A DNA stretch of 28,679 nucleotides, from positions 1-28,679 of the forward strand of contig NZ_JAILQF010000129.1 of the NCBI RefSeq assembly GCF_024699075.1, written 5' to 3'. The position numbers were made by a program, and so were the translations under genes. Below the pieces are notes generated by a model. The model was not told the DNA's origin. It was given only the letters and a program-made list of their open reading frames with translations, and ran no database searches. Positions 1-8,000 of this stretch are shown piece after piece. Each line of letters begins with the position of its first letter. Position 1 is the stretch's first letter. The stretch comes from Butyrivibrio sp. Lineage in GTDB: Bacteria > Bacillota_A > Clostridia > Lachnospirales > Lachnospiraceae.

Positions 1-663
1 TATCTGCGGGAGAAGAAAGGCATAGAGCATATTAGCGTATACGGACAGTCTATGGGTTCTATATTTGCCGTGCTTGTTGCGCAGTATATAGGAGGTATGG
101 AAAACCTTATAATCGTCTCACCCACACATGTTCCGTTTGAAGGGACAGCGAAAGATAAAAAGACCATGACGGGAAGAAGTGTCGTCACTTTTAAAAACGA
201 GGATATCCCTTTTGTAAGCGCTGATTTCAGTAAGATCAATGCAACGAAGTATTATAAGCATCCAGGCGCAGAATATAAGGTTATGGGAATGTGGATAGCC
301 TATCATAATGCATATGAAGATGCAGAAGAAACAGAAAAAGCAATGTTGCATGTGGAAAAAACAGGCTCAAGAGTTTTGCTCATTGCAGGGCATGAAGATG
401 AAGCATGGCCGGCAGAGTATTCTGTTCGTGAGATAGAAAAGAATCTTAAAAAAACCGGATACGAAAAAGATGTTAAGGTTATCGTATATCCTCATGGCAG
501 TCATTTGAATGGTCTTATGCCCAACAGGGATCGTGAGAAAAAACTTTACCGGATGATACCTATTATAGGATTAATGTACAAGACCTTCGGAAAGCATCGA
601 AAAGACAATTTAAGATACTTTGAGGAATCAGAGAAGGAAATTATTGATTGGATCATGCTTTAA
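1..663 (+). CDS. alpha/beta hydrolase, BAAT/acyl-CoA thioester hydrolase-like (5' truncated)
   Basis: The reading frame is open from base 1, so the start lies upstream of the window and only the C-terminal ~220 residues are present. A nucleophile elbow G-Q-S-M-G (bases 43-57) gives the catalytic serine. A later G-H-E-D-E segment offers the acid and G-S-H-L-N-G the histidine, so the full Ser-Asp-His triad of an alpha/beta hydrolase can be read in order. The wide spacing between serine and acid, and the style of the C-terminal half, resemble the acyl-CoA thioester hydrolase/BAAT C-terminal family, but the substrate cannot be told. No signal peptide can be judged. The next gene starts 60 bases downstream on the same strand. 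The family call is moderate; the hydrolase fold is secure. Confidence 0.75.
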   Translation, partial: YLREKKGIEHISVYGQSMGSIFAVLVAQYIGGMENLIIVSPTHVPFEGTAKDKKTMTGRSVVTFKNEDIPFVSADFSKINATKYYKHPGAEYKVMGMWIAYHNAYEDAEETEKAMLHVEKTGSRVLLIAGHEDEAWPAEYSVREIEKNLKKTGYEKDVKVIVYPHGSHLNGLMPNRDREKKLYRMIPIIGLMYKTFGKHRKDNLRYFEESEKEIIDWIML

Positions 664-723
664 ATTGGAATTGAAAAATTACAGTAAAACTTATAAATAA
701 ATATCAGGTAGAAAGAGGTATAT

Positions 724-1482
724 ATGAATTATCAGGATATAAATGCAGAAACCATCGATAGATGGATTGAAGAAGGCTGGGAATGGGGAATACCGCTTAG
801 CCATGAAGAATATGTAAATGCGACAAATGGAAAATGGGACGTTAAGCTTACACCAACTAAATTTGTGCCACACGATTGGTTTGGAAATCTAAAGGGCAAG
901 AAAATACTTGGACTTGCAAGCGGCGGAGGTCAGCAGATGCCTATTTTTGCAGCGTTGGGTGCTGAATGCACAGTATTGGACTATTCAGAGAAGCAGATAG
1001 AAAGTGAAAGAATTGTGGCGCAGCGCGAAGGCTATAACATTCGGATTATCAGAGGCGATATGACCAAGAGATTGCCTTTTGAGGATGGGGAGTTCGATCT
1101 GATTTTCCATCCTGTATCTAATTGTTATGTAAAAGAGGTAAAACCAATTTGGAAAGAGTGCTTCAGAGTCTTAAAGGCAGGAGGAATACTACTTTCTGGA
1201 GTTGATCACTACATTAACTACATAGTCGATGATGAGGAAAAAGAGATTGTGAACAGCCTTCCTTTTGACCCACTGACTAATGAAGAGCAAAGAAAACAGT
1301 TAGAAGAAGCTGATTGCGGAATGCAGTTTTCGCATTCTCTTGAAGAACAGATTGGTGGGCAGCTTGAAGCAGGATTTACTCTTCTTGATCTGTATGAAGA
1401 TACCAACGGAGAAGGGCGTCTTCATGAACTTAGCATACCTACATTTTTAGCTATGCGTGCCATTAAGAAAGTTGGTAGGTAG
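724..1482 (+). CDS. class I SAM-dependent methyltransferase
   Basis: A 252-residue protein with a Rossmann-type SAM-binding core. Motif I is I-L-G-L-A-S-G-G-G at residues 61-69. The acidic residue that binds the ribose hydroxyls is D86 in V-L-D-Y-S. A G-D-M-x-x-x-L-P-F segment follows, then a D-L-I-F-H-P-V strand, as in the Methyltransf_11/25 families. The glycine-rich loop with three consecutive glycines is typical of a small group of clostridial stand-alone methyltransferases. The substrate is unknown. An AGAAAGAGG ribosome site lies just before the ATG. It is followed by a shared terminator facing the convergent peroxidase gene. It could be co-transcribed with the hydrolase upstream (60-base gap), but no functional link is evident. 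Confidence 0.85.
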   Translation: MNYQDINAETIDRWIEEGWEWGIPLSHEEYVNATNGKWDVKLTPTKFVPHDWFGNLKGKKILGLASGGGQQMPIFAALGAECTVLDYSEKQIESERIVAQREGYNIRIIRGDMTKRLPFEDGEFDLIFHPVSNCYVKEVKPIWKECFRVLKAGGILLSGVDHYINYIVDDEEKEIVNSLPFDPLTNEEQRKQLEEADCGMQFSHSLEEQIGGQLEAGFTLLDLYEDTNGEGRLHELSIPTFLAMRAIKKVGR

Positions 1483-1562
1483 TCTGGGGCTGTTAGCATA
1501 AAGGAAGTTTTAAATCAGAGTTTTTACTTACTAAAACAAAATAATAATCAGGGTTTAACTAA

Positions 1563-1592
1563 AAAAGCTTCGGATATTATCCGAAGCTTTTT
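1563..1592. terminator. bidirectional intrinsic terminator
   Basis: Perfect 13-bp stem (1563-1575 with 1579-1591) around a 3-nt loop, with A-run and T-run flanks on both strands. It sits between convergent genes and can serve both. Confidence 0.9.
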
Positions 1593-1607
1593 AAAGCAAA
1601 ACAAATA

Positions 1608-2150
1608 TTAAATTAGAGATGCAACGCATTTCTTAACGTCAGCCATAGAAGCTGTTGGCTCGAATCTTGCTACAACTTCACCCTTGCGATCAACAATGAA
1701 CTTTGTGAAGTTCCACTTGATGTTAGGGTTGTTCTTATAGTCCTTATCGATTGTCTTAAGCATAGCGCTCATAGCAAGTGCCTTAGCACCCTTGCCAAAT
1801 CCTTCGAAGCCCTTCTGACTCTTAAGATATTCAAATAAAGGAAGCTGATTATCACCGTTTACGTCAGACTTTTTCATCTGAGGGAACTGAGTGTTGTACT
1901 TAAGTGTGCAGAATTCATGGATATCTTCATCAGAACCTGGGGTCTGGCCTGCAAACTGGTTGCAAGGAACATCGACGATCTCAAATCCCTGATCATGAAA
2001 TTCCTCATAGATATTTTCGATATCTTCGTACTGAGGTGTAAAGCCGCATCCGGTTGCTGTATTAACAACCATTACAACCTTACCTTCAAAATCCTTCATT
2101 GATATTTCTTCACCCTTTGTGTTTGGTACACTGTAATCATAGAATCCCAT
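1608..2150 (-). CDS. glutathione peroxidase-family thiol peroxidase
   Basis: A 180-residue protein of the usual length for this family. It carries the active-site signature N-T-A-T-G-C-G-F-T-P-Q-Y, with cysteine (codon TGC, not selenocysteine). It also has P-C-N-Q-F-A-G-Q (resolving cysteine and conserved glutamine) and a W-N-F-T-K-F strand that supplies the conserved Trp-Asn. In anaerobic Firmicutes such enzymes usually take electrons from thioredoxin, which is inferred here. The start at 2150 is chosen over an in-frame ATG at 2174 because AGGAG lies 7 bases before it; the longer version adds eight residues with no ribosome site. A near-consensus promoter lies ~95 bases upstream. Likely role: removal of hydroperoxides after oxygen exposure. 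Confidence 0.92.
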   Translation of the reverse strand: MGFYDYSVPNTKGEEISMKDFEGKVVMVVNTATGCGFTPQYEDIENIYEEFHDQGFEIVDVPCNQFAGQTPGSDEDIHEFCTLKYNTQFPQMKKSDVNGDNQLPLFEYLKSQKGFEGFGKGAKALAMSAMLKTIDKDYKNNPNIKWNFTKFIVDRKGEVVARFEPTASMADVKKCVASLI

Positions 2151-2246
2151 TTTAGTTCTCCTATCTGCGGCCATAAGCGCGCGAAATAAATTAATGGCAA
2201 AATATTTATCGGTTTATTTTGCTTTATCATCCATTACCATAATGCA

Positions 2247-2275
2247 ATTATATTGTGTGCAATTTAAAATGTCAA
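2247..2275 (-). promoter_or_regulatory. sigma-A promoter of the peroxidase gene
   Basis: On the minus strand, TTGACA (2270-2275), a 17-nt spacer and TATAAT (2247-2252): both hexamers match consensus exactly. The spacer contains TTGCACACAA, a motif also seen at the ftsH promoter. Confidence 0.85.
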
Positions 2276-2393
2276 TATTTTTTCACACTTAATTTAAATA
2301 GTATTTTGGATAAAGTCTGACTGAGAATTGGTGCTATTTTACAACCTGATTCAAGAGCTGATTGTCTAAAACCTAAAAAGAGTAACGTTTTGT

Positions 2394-2423
2394 TTGTCAG
2401 ATAGTATATGTTCACTGTATAAT
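2394..2423 (+). promoter_or_regulatory. sigma-A promoter of the exonuclease gene
   Basis: TTGTCA (2394-2399), an 18-nt spacer and TATAAT (2418-2423), about 30 bases before the ATG at 2453; a GAGGA ribosome site lies in between. Confidence 0.75.
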
Positions 2424-2452
2424 GTAAATGCTAAATTATGAGGAAATAGTCT

Positions 2453-3421
2453 ATGTCTAATTATATTGTTTTTGACCTTGAGTGGAATCAGGGTCAGACT
2501 GTAAGGGAGCAGGAACTTAAAGAGCTTCCTTTTGAAATAGTTGAAATAGGTGCAGTCAGGCTTAATGAAGACCGTGTAGAGACCGGTACTTTTTCAAGGC
2601 TTATACATCCCCAGGTTTATGAGACTATGCATCAGATTACAGGTAAGATAATACATCTTACTATGGATGATCTAAAGGATGCAGATCCATTTACTACTGT
2701 GATCGCTGACTTTCTCGAATGGTGCGGAGAAGATCCGATATTTTGCAGTTGGGGAACGCTCGACCTACCTGAACTTCAGCGCAATATGGATTATTATGAT
2801 CTGGACCCGCTTTCTGACGGACCGATTGAGTTCATGGATGTGCAGAAGCTTTTTTCGCTTGCATATGAAGATGGTAAATCCCGCAGGTCCTTGGAATATG
2901 GAATAGATTTTTTGGAGCTTGATAAGGATCAGGCTTTCCACAGAGCTTTATCAGATGCCAAGTATACAGCAAGTATATTCCAGACTATACCTGATAAGTT
3001 CCTTCGTTACGTTTCTTTTGATAATTATGTTACTCCCAAGGATAAGCGTCAGGAGATACATATTGTATTTGATAATTATGCCAAATATATTTCGAGAGAG
3101 TTTGCAGACAAGGAAGAGCTTCTTAAGGATCCGGAAGTCATAAGTACAAGGTGCTATCTGTGCCACAAGAATCTTCGCCGCAAGATAAGATGGTTTACAC
3201 CAAATGGAAAGCACTATTATGCCCTTTCTCAGTGTCCAAAGCACGGCTTTATGAAATCCAAAGTCAGGGTCAAAAAAGCTGAAGATGGCGGCTACTATGC
3301 TGTTAAGACCAGCAAATTTGTTGATGCAGACGGTGTTCAGGATATAAGGCAGAAGCAGCTAAGAGCCAAGGCACATTCAAGACGCGTTAAAAAGAATAGA
3401 GAGGCTGATAATACAAAGTGA
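2453..3421 (+). CDS. DEDDh 3'-5' exonuclease (KapD/DnaQ-like) with C-terminal zinc-finger-like region
   Basis: A 322-residue protein. The exonuclease core spans about residues 1-180. Exo I is F-D-L-E (D8, E10), Exo II is around G-T-L-D-L (D104), and Exo III is H-R-A-L-S-D-A (H163, D168), so all DEDDh metal ligands are present. The group includes DnaQ epsilon, RNase T and KapD-like proteins. Beyond residue 185 there is an extra ~140-residue region with C234-x2-C237 and C261-x2-H264, probably a zinc-binding module, then a very basic tail. This suggests nucleic-acid binding. Whether DNA or RNA is the substrate cannot be decided. It has its own promoter and ends only 13 bases from the stop of the convergent carboxypeptidase gene. 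Confidence 0.85.
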   Translation: MSNYIVFDLEWNQGQTVREQELKELPFEIVEIGAVRLNEDRVETGTFSRLIHPQVYETMHQITGKIIHLTMDDLKDADPFTTVIADFLEWCGEDPIFCSWGTLDLPELQRNMDYYDLDPLSDGPIEFMDVQKLFSLAYEDGKSRRSLEYGIDFLELDKDQAFHRALSDAKYTASIFQTIPDKFLRYVSFDNYVTPKDKRQEIHIVFDNYAKYISREFADKEELLKDPEVISTRCYLCHKNLRRKIRWFTPNGKHYYALSQCPKHGFMKSKVRVKKAEDGGYYAVKTSKFVDADGVQDIRQKQLRAKAHSRRVKKNREADNTK

Positions 3422-3439
3422 CCACCATTTTGTATTATC
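3407..3439. terminator. hairpin spanning both stop codons of a convergent gene pair
   Basis: An 11-bp perfect inverted repeat (3407-3417 with 3429-3439), loop 11 nt. It covers the stop codons of both the exonuclease and the carboxypeptidase. The stem is AT-rich, and T-rich sequence follows only weakly on the + strand, so termination strength is uncertain. Confidence 0.5.
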
Positions 3440-4919
3440 TCTTCTTTGGCTTTTTATAAGTAAGTTTGTGCTGCTTTAGCATCTTCTGTCTTCTTTTGTA
3501 TCTTCTTCTTTCCTTAGGATCATTGCCAGCGTAGTGAAGTGATCTGATAAAAGCAGACAGGTTCATTATTATGATGGCGCTTCCTGCTATGCTAGAAACA
3601 ATGATAATAATAAGCTTTACGTTAACATAGATGGACTGCTTTATTGAAGGCTCGTCATCCGAGGACGTGTTCGAAAAAGAGAAGGACGTCTGATAACTGC
3701 TTGTCATAACCCTTGCCGAACCAACGCTTACACCGTTATATGAATAGTTTACAACAGCAATGGTGCCTGATGGCTGCCCTGAAACATCAGTATCTACAAC
3801 CGAGGTGCAATCATTAATTGAAGCGGTTATAGGAAGTATGATACTGTCATCATCGTTCCATTCGATAACATTTCCTGAGTATCCGAATATATCATTTTCT
3901 GAGGAAAAAAAGCTTGTGTCTTCAGGAATGTAATAGTTATCATTTTCGGACACATTTACTATCTGGAAGTTATTAAAGCCGTAATCAAAGAGTGTTGTCG
4001 TATCTGTAAACTGATAAGGTGATTCTTCTTTTAATACAACACATACAAGCTTCATTCCGTTTCTGGATGCGCAGGTTACGAGAGTCTCTCTGGCTTCTCC
4101 GGTGTAACCTGTTTTACCTCCAAGAATTCCATCATATGAGATTTCACCATTGATAAGTTTATGCTTATTGGTTATATAGAAATCATCCGGCTGTGTATCA
4201 GTTGCTGTAAAGTGGTATCTTGCTGTATTGCCGATACTTGATAAGAGTTCATTTGAAAAGAAGGCAGCAGCTATAAGCGCAAGGTCATGGGCGCTTGTAT
4301 AGTGGTCTTCGTCAAAGAGGCCGTTGGCATTTACAAAATGTGAATGTGTGCAGCCAAGTTCACTGGCTCTTTGGTTCATAAGATCCGCAAAGTCATCAAG
4401 TGATCCTGCAACATGCTCTGCTACAGCATTGGCGCATTCGTTGGCAGATCCGACCATTATTCCGTAGAGGCACTGTTCAAGTGTCATAGACTCACCGGCA
4501 TCTATTCCTATATTAGAACCATCGCTTGGAACAGAATGAACTGCTTCGTAAGAGAAGGTTACTGTATCATTCATGTCAGCATTTTCTGCAGCCAGAAGAC
4601 AGGTAAGAATTTTAGTCGTGCTTGCAGGATAGAGCTCTTCATCAATATTTTTGGCATATAGGATGGTACCTGTATTAACTTCAAGTAAAATTGCAGCTTC
4701 AGCGCCTATAGCAGGTCCTTCGGGCCAGTTGTCAGTGTTGTTGGACTGAATCTCAAGTGTCTTTCTTTGCTCCATTTCTGCAGTATAATCGGTTGCTGCG
4801 TATGAAGGAATAAAAGATGAAGTAAATGCTATGAGCAAGGCTGCAATGAAGGTACCTATACGAAGTACTATCGGTTTATTAATTTCTTTTTTCTTATAAT
4901 AATAAAAATCAGAAAACAT
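3435..4919 (-). CDS. D-alanyl-D-alanine carboxypeptidase (S11 family, PBP5/DacF type)
   Basis: A 494-residue protein that trims the terminal D-Ala from peptidoglycan pentapeptides outside the membrane. All three penicillin-binding motifs are present: S100-T-T-K103, S158-A-N160 and K269-T-G271. An N-terminal hydrophobic segment (about 18-38) ends in S-Y-A-A, a plausible signal-peptidase site. Unlike classical PBP5, whose anchor is an amphipathic helix, this protein ends with a true transmembrane segment (435-453) and then a ~40-residue strongly basic cytoplasmic tail. It is about 100 residues longer than many family members because of the tail and the linker. A ribosome site (AAAGGT) lies before the ATG. 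It is divergent from trmB and convergent with the exonuclease gene. Confidence 0.93.
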   Translation of the reverse strand: MFSDFYYYKKKEINKPIVLRIGTFIAALLIAFTSSFIPSYAATDYTAEMEQRKTLEIQSNNTDNWPEGPAIGAEAAILLEVNTGTILYAKNIDEELYPASTTKILTCLLAAENADMNDTVTFSYEAVHSVPSDGSNIGIDAGESMTLEQCLYGIMVGSANECANAVAEHVAGSLDDFADLMNQRASELGCTHSHFVNANGLFDEDHYTSAHDLALIAAAFFSNELLSSIGNTARYHFTATDTQPDDFYITNKHKLINGEISYDGILGGKTGYTGEARETLVTCASRNGMKLVCVVLKEESPYQFTDTTTLFDYGFNNFQIVNVSENDNYYIPEDTSFFSSENDIFGYSGNVIEWNDDDSIILPITASINDCTSVVDTDVSGQPSGTIAVVNYSYNGVSVGSARVMTSSYQTSFSFSNTSSDDEPSIKQSIYVNVKLIIIIVSSIAGSAIIIMNLSAFIRSLHYAGNDPKERRRYKRRQKMLKQHKLTYKKPKKR

Positions 4920-5003
4920 TATCTATCTGACCTTTCGTTATGCTATATTGTGCCTAAAATCGCAATGTTCACGAATAGGCAATAATTTGTACACTAAATA
5001 AGT

Positions 5004-5033
5004 TTGACATATACTAGTAAAATTATACATAAT
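5004..5033 (+). promoter_or_regulatory. sigma-A promoter of the trmB operon
   Basis: TTGACA (5004-5009), an 18-nt spacer and CATAAT (5028-5033), 56 bases before the trmB ATG. Confidence 0.7.
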
Positions 5034-5088
5034 AGTTGGTGAGTTTGAAAGTATAGAAAGTTATTAGTAGTAAGGAAATGTAATAATT

Positions 5089-5727
5089 ATGCGACTTAGA
5101 AACATACCCGGTGCGCGTGAAAAAATAGCTGAAAACGAATGGTCCATTAAAGAACCTGAGAAAAATAAGGGAAAGTGGAACGAGGTTTTCGGCAACGACA
5201 ACCCTATCCGTATTGAAGTTGGAATGGGCAAAGGCCGTTTTATAATGACACTTGCACAGGAAAATCCAAATGTTAACTATATTGGAATTGAGAAGTATTC
5301 AAGTGTTATGTTAAGAGGCCTTCAGAAACAGGAAGAGCTTCAGCTTCCCAATATCCGTTTTATCAGAATGGAAGCAGAGGTTCTTACAGAGGTTTTTGGT
5401 AAGGGCGAAATCGACAGGATATATCTTAACTTTTCAGATCCATGGCCTAAGGACAGACATGCCAAGAGACGTCTTCCTTCAAGAGAATTTCTTCACAGAT
5501 ATGATGAGATCCTGAAAAAAGACGGAGTGGTTGAATTCAAGACTGATAATACAGATCTTTTTGCATTCGCACTTGAAGAAGTAGAGCCTGCCGGATGGCA
5601 TTTGGACAAGGTAACACATGATCTTCATAATGATCCTGTTATGAATGAGGGGAACGTCATGACAGAATATGAAGAGAAGTTTTCATCTATGGGGAACCCT
5701 ATCTGCAAGTATATTGTTAGCAGATGA
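5089..5727 (+). CDS. trmB: tRNA (guanine-N7-)-methyltransferase TrmB
   Basis: A 212-residue enzyme that methylates N7 of G46 in the tRNA variable loop using SAM. Family signatures are clear. The SAM-binding loop is I-E-V-G-M-G-K-G near residue 43. Then come Y-I-G-I-E-K-Y and the diagnostic N-F-S-D-P-W-P-K-D-R-H followed by K-R-R-L. Near the end, F-K-T-D-N-T-D-L-F is the usual substrate-site block. Length is normal. It is the first gene of a two-gene operon: the SH3-domain membrane protein begins 18 bases after its stop with its own GGGAGAGG ribosome site. Confidence 0.97.
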   Translation: MRLRNIPGAREKIAENEWSIKEPEKNKGKWNEVFGNDNPIRIEVGMGKGRFIMTLAQENPNVNYIGIEKYSSVMLRGLQKQEELQLPNIRFIRMEAEVLTEVFGKGEIDRIYLNFSDPWPKDRHAKRRLPSREFLHRYDEILKKDGVVEFKTDNTDLFAFALEEVEPAGWHLDKVTHDLHNDPVMNEGNVMTEYEEKFSSMGNPICKYIVSR

Positions 5728-5745
5728 GTTTTTGGGAGAGGACAT

Positions 5746-6810
5746 ATGGCAGATAAGATTTATAACATCGGTGACTACAAAAAAGATGAAACAGTAAGTG
5801 ATGATTCAAGTAATCTTTCATCACCTAAAACTGTGCAGCACAGAACTCCTTATGTAAGGCCTGATGAAATGAATCCTGATGACATTCAGATTGAGGATCC
5901 TATGAATTTCCTTACTTCTGAAGAGAAGCAGGAGTATATTAAAGCGCATCAGGAAGCATTACTTAAGTCAAGAACAGCCAATGAAGTAAGACAGGAATAT
6001 AGTAATAGTCAAGGTGTGCAGTACAGAGCAAGGAGAGCGAGTAACCAGGGCCCGTATCAGGAAGATCCGGGTTATGCCTACAGGAATAGCTATAATGATC
6101 AGCCCAATGGACAGAATAGTCAGTATCAGGGATCTGGATACAGCAATCAGCTAAATGGTCAGTACCAAGGATCAGGATATGGTGATCAGGCAAATGGCCA
6201 GTACCAAGGATCAGGATATAGTGATCAGCAAGGCCGGAACTATGATGACGGATATGGTGATGACTATTATGACGAATATAATGGACCTGATGACCAGGGT
6301 TTTGCCCAGGATGGCTATTATAATGATCAGGCAGGATATCAGCAGGGATATTCTGATGAAATGTATCAGGACCAGGCTGATTATGAGGAATACGAAGAGG
6401 ATATGGAAGGTGATAATGACAAGATGGCCATCATCACCAAGGTTCTTGCAGGAGTTACCGCGCTTCTCATAATAGTTATAGCTATAATGTTTGTCTTTAA
6501 TAAGGTCAATGATCCGGCAAAAGAGGATGAAGCAGGCGATGAGTTTGCATATACAACTGACAGTTCTGTATCACAGGAGACAGATTCAGATTCACAGACA
6601 GCTGAAGAGACTGTATCAGGAACAACTGTATATACAACAAGCGGACTTAATTTAAGAACATCACCTGAAAAGACAGATTCCAACAAGGCAATGTCTGTAG
6701 AAGCCGGAACAGAGCTTACTCTTGTAGGCGAAGAGAACGGCTGGGCCAAGGTTTATTATCAGGGCAATTATTACTATTGTTCAAAATCATATCTTTCAGA
6801 AACAAAGTAA
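5746..6810 (+). CDS. single-pass membrane protein with Gln/Tyr/Gly-rich repeat region and extracellular SH3b domain
   Basis: A 354-residue protein with three parts. Residues 1-225 are polar and probably cytoplasmic, with a low-complexity stretch rich in Q, Y, G, N and D that includes three tandem 13-residue repeats (about 126-164). One transmembrane helix follows (about 227-251). Outside are a Ser/Thr/Asp/Glu-rich linker and a bacterial SH3 domain (about 294-352) with the typical L-N-L-R-T-S-P start and W-A-K-V-Y-Y core. SH3b domains of this type usually bind cell-wall peptides. No signal peptide is seen, which agrees with an N-in topology. It probably shares the trmB promoter. The function is unknown; a wall-sensing or scaffold role would be inference. 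Confidence 0.8.
   Translation: MADKIYNIGDYKKDETVSDDSSNLSSPKTVQHRTPYVRPDEMNPDDIQIEDPMNFLTSEEKQEYIKAHQEALLKSRTANEVRQEYSNSQGVQYRARRASNQGPYQEDPGYAYRNSYNDQPNGQNSQYQGSGYSNQLNGQYQGSGYGDQANGQYQGSGYSDQQGRNYDDGYGDDYYDEYNGPDDQGFAQDGYYNDQAGYQQGYSDEMYQDQADYEEYEEDMEGDNDKMAIITKVLAGVTALLIIVIAIMFVFNKVNDPAKEDEAGDEFAYTTDSSVSQETDSDSQTAEETVSGTTVYTTSGLNLRTSPEKTDSNKAMSVEAGTELTLVGEENGWAKVYYQGNYYYCSKSYLSETK
6121..6237 (+). repeat. three tandem 39-bp in-frame repeats
   Basis: Units start at 6121, 6160 and 6199, each CAGTAYCARGGATCWGGATA-like at its 5' end. They encode the 13-residue repeat in the SH3 protein. Units 2 and 3 are more alike than unit 1, which suggests recent duplication. Confidence 0.85.
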
Positions 6811-6882
6811 GTTGTAAAATGGAACAACTTATGGTGCCTTTTGGAAAATGGTCAAAACTACAATAGAAAATTAATTTATACG

Positions 6883-6932
6883 TAAAAACGTTAGCCAGAT
6901 AAATACGAAATTTGGCTAAATTAGTGTTTTTA
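6883..6932. other. imperfect inverted repeat in the spacer after the SH3 gene
   Basis: TAAAAAC (6883-6889) pairs with GTTTTTA (6926-6932), and TTAGCCA (6891-6897) with TGGCTAA (6913-6919). A bulge lies between the two helices. The spacer 6811-7132 holds no convincing gene; this repeat, a promoter and a terminator are what can be seen in it. Confidence 0.45.
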
Positions 6933-6985
6933 TCGATACTTAAGGCAATGAATTAATCAGAATAACATTTCAGCACTTTTATACA

Positions 6986-7014
6986 TTGTCACAAAATAAG
7001 GAATAGAATATTAT
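6986..7014 (+). promoter_or_regulatory. sigma-A-like promoter upstream of murI
   Basis: TTGTCA (6986-6991), a 17-nt spacer and TATTAT (7009-7014). The predicted start (~7021) lies just before the terminator hairpin at 7027, an odd arrangement. Confidence 0.5.
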
Positions 7015-7026
7015 TAATGAGGACAG

Positions 7027-7056
7027 AAACGGAGGCAGAGTTACTGCCTCCGTTTT
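7027..7056 (+). terminator. intrinsic terminator between the SH3 gene and murI
   Basis: 12-bp stem (7027-7038 with 7044-7055) with a GGAGGCAG core, a 5-nt loop and a T-run at the 3' side. It ends trmB-operon transcripts, or sits in the murI leader if the promoter at 6986 is real. Confidence 0.85.
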
Positions 7057-7132
7057 AATGCGAATGATAACGCATGTTTTACTAGTGTTAACTATTTACA
7101 AGGGTATTATCAGTTAAGAAGAGTGTGACCTT

Positions 7133-7954
7133 ATGAAGATAGGAATTTTTGATTCGGGTTTTGGCGGTCTTTCGGTATTGCATGAAGCTTACCACAGACT
7201 TGGTCAGGCAGAATATCTTTTTTATGCAGATCTTGACCATGTTCCATATGGACTCAAGACTCCGGAGCAGATCAAAGAGTATACAAGAAATATAACGAGA
7301 TTCCTTATTGATAAGGGAGCTGAGGCTATTGTTATTGCCTGCAATACTGCAACAGCAGTAGCAGTAGAGACTTTAAGAAGTGAGTTTGATCTTCCTATAC
7401 TTGGAATGGAGCCGGCTGTAAAGCCTGCAGTTGAAGAGACTTCCTCCAAAAAGCGAATCCTTGTCATAGCTACACCTGTGACAATAAGGGAGAAGAAACT
7501 GTCTCACCTTCTTGAAAGAGTTGACGAGGATCACAGGGTTGATCTTCTTGCCATGCCACATCTTGTAACCTTTGCTGAAAATGAGCAGTTTGAAGGAAGC
7601 GAAGTTGACGAGTATATCCATGAACAGTTTGCATCCTTTGATTTATCCAAATATCAGGCCCTGGTACTTGGGTGCACTCATTTTAACTACTTTAAGCCGT
7701 CATACATAAAGGCATTTGGCAAGGATATTCTCCTTATAGATGGTAATGTAGGAACTATAAGGCATCTGGCTGATGTCTGCGGACTCCCCTACAATGAAAA
7801 AGGCAATGATGTAGTTACATTTTCAGATACGGAAAATATGCTTCATGATATAGAAACACAATATTTTGTGTCTGGTAATCCGATAACCGAAAAAAATCTA
7901 CTAAATCATGTTCTTCGCATGCATAACAGGCTGGAAGCGGTTCGAGAGCTGTAA
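7133..7954 (+). CDS. murI: glutamate racemase MurI
   Basis: A 273-residue cytoplasmic, cofactor-independent racemase converting L- to D-glutamate for peptidoglycan. The N-terminal signature G-I-F-D-S-G-F-G-G (residues 4-12) carries the conserved Asp7/Ser8. The two catalytic cysteines are C70 in I-A-C-N-T-A-T-A and C181 in L-G-C-T-H-F. Y-A-D-x-x-x-x-P-Y-G near residue 31 is also diagnostic. Length is normal. The ribosome site is weak (GAAGAG). The ATG at 7133 is kept because the conserved strand M-K-I-G-I-F-D begins there. Confidence 0.96.
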   Translation: MKIGIFDSGFGGLSVLHEAYHRLGQAEYLFYADLDHVPYGLKTPEQIKEYTRNITRFLIDKGAEAIVIACNTATAVAVETLRSEFDLPILGMEPAVKPAVEETSSKKRILVIATPVTIREKKLSHLLERVDEDHRVDLLAMPHLVTFAENEQFEGSEVDEYIHEQFASFDLSKYQALVLGCTHFNYFKPSYIKAFGKDILLIDGNVGTIRHLADVCGLPYNEKGNDVVTFSDTENMLHDIETQYFVSGNPITEKNLLNHVLRMHNRLEAVREL

Positions 7955-8000
7955 AAGCGGGCATGTATGGGTAGTGGTTGTCATAATTTTGTGCATAATT

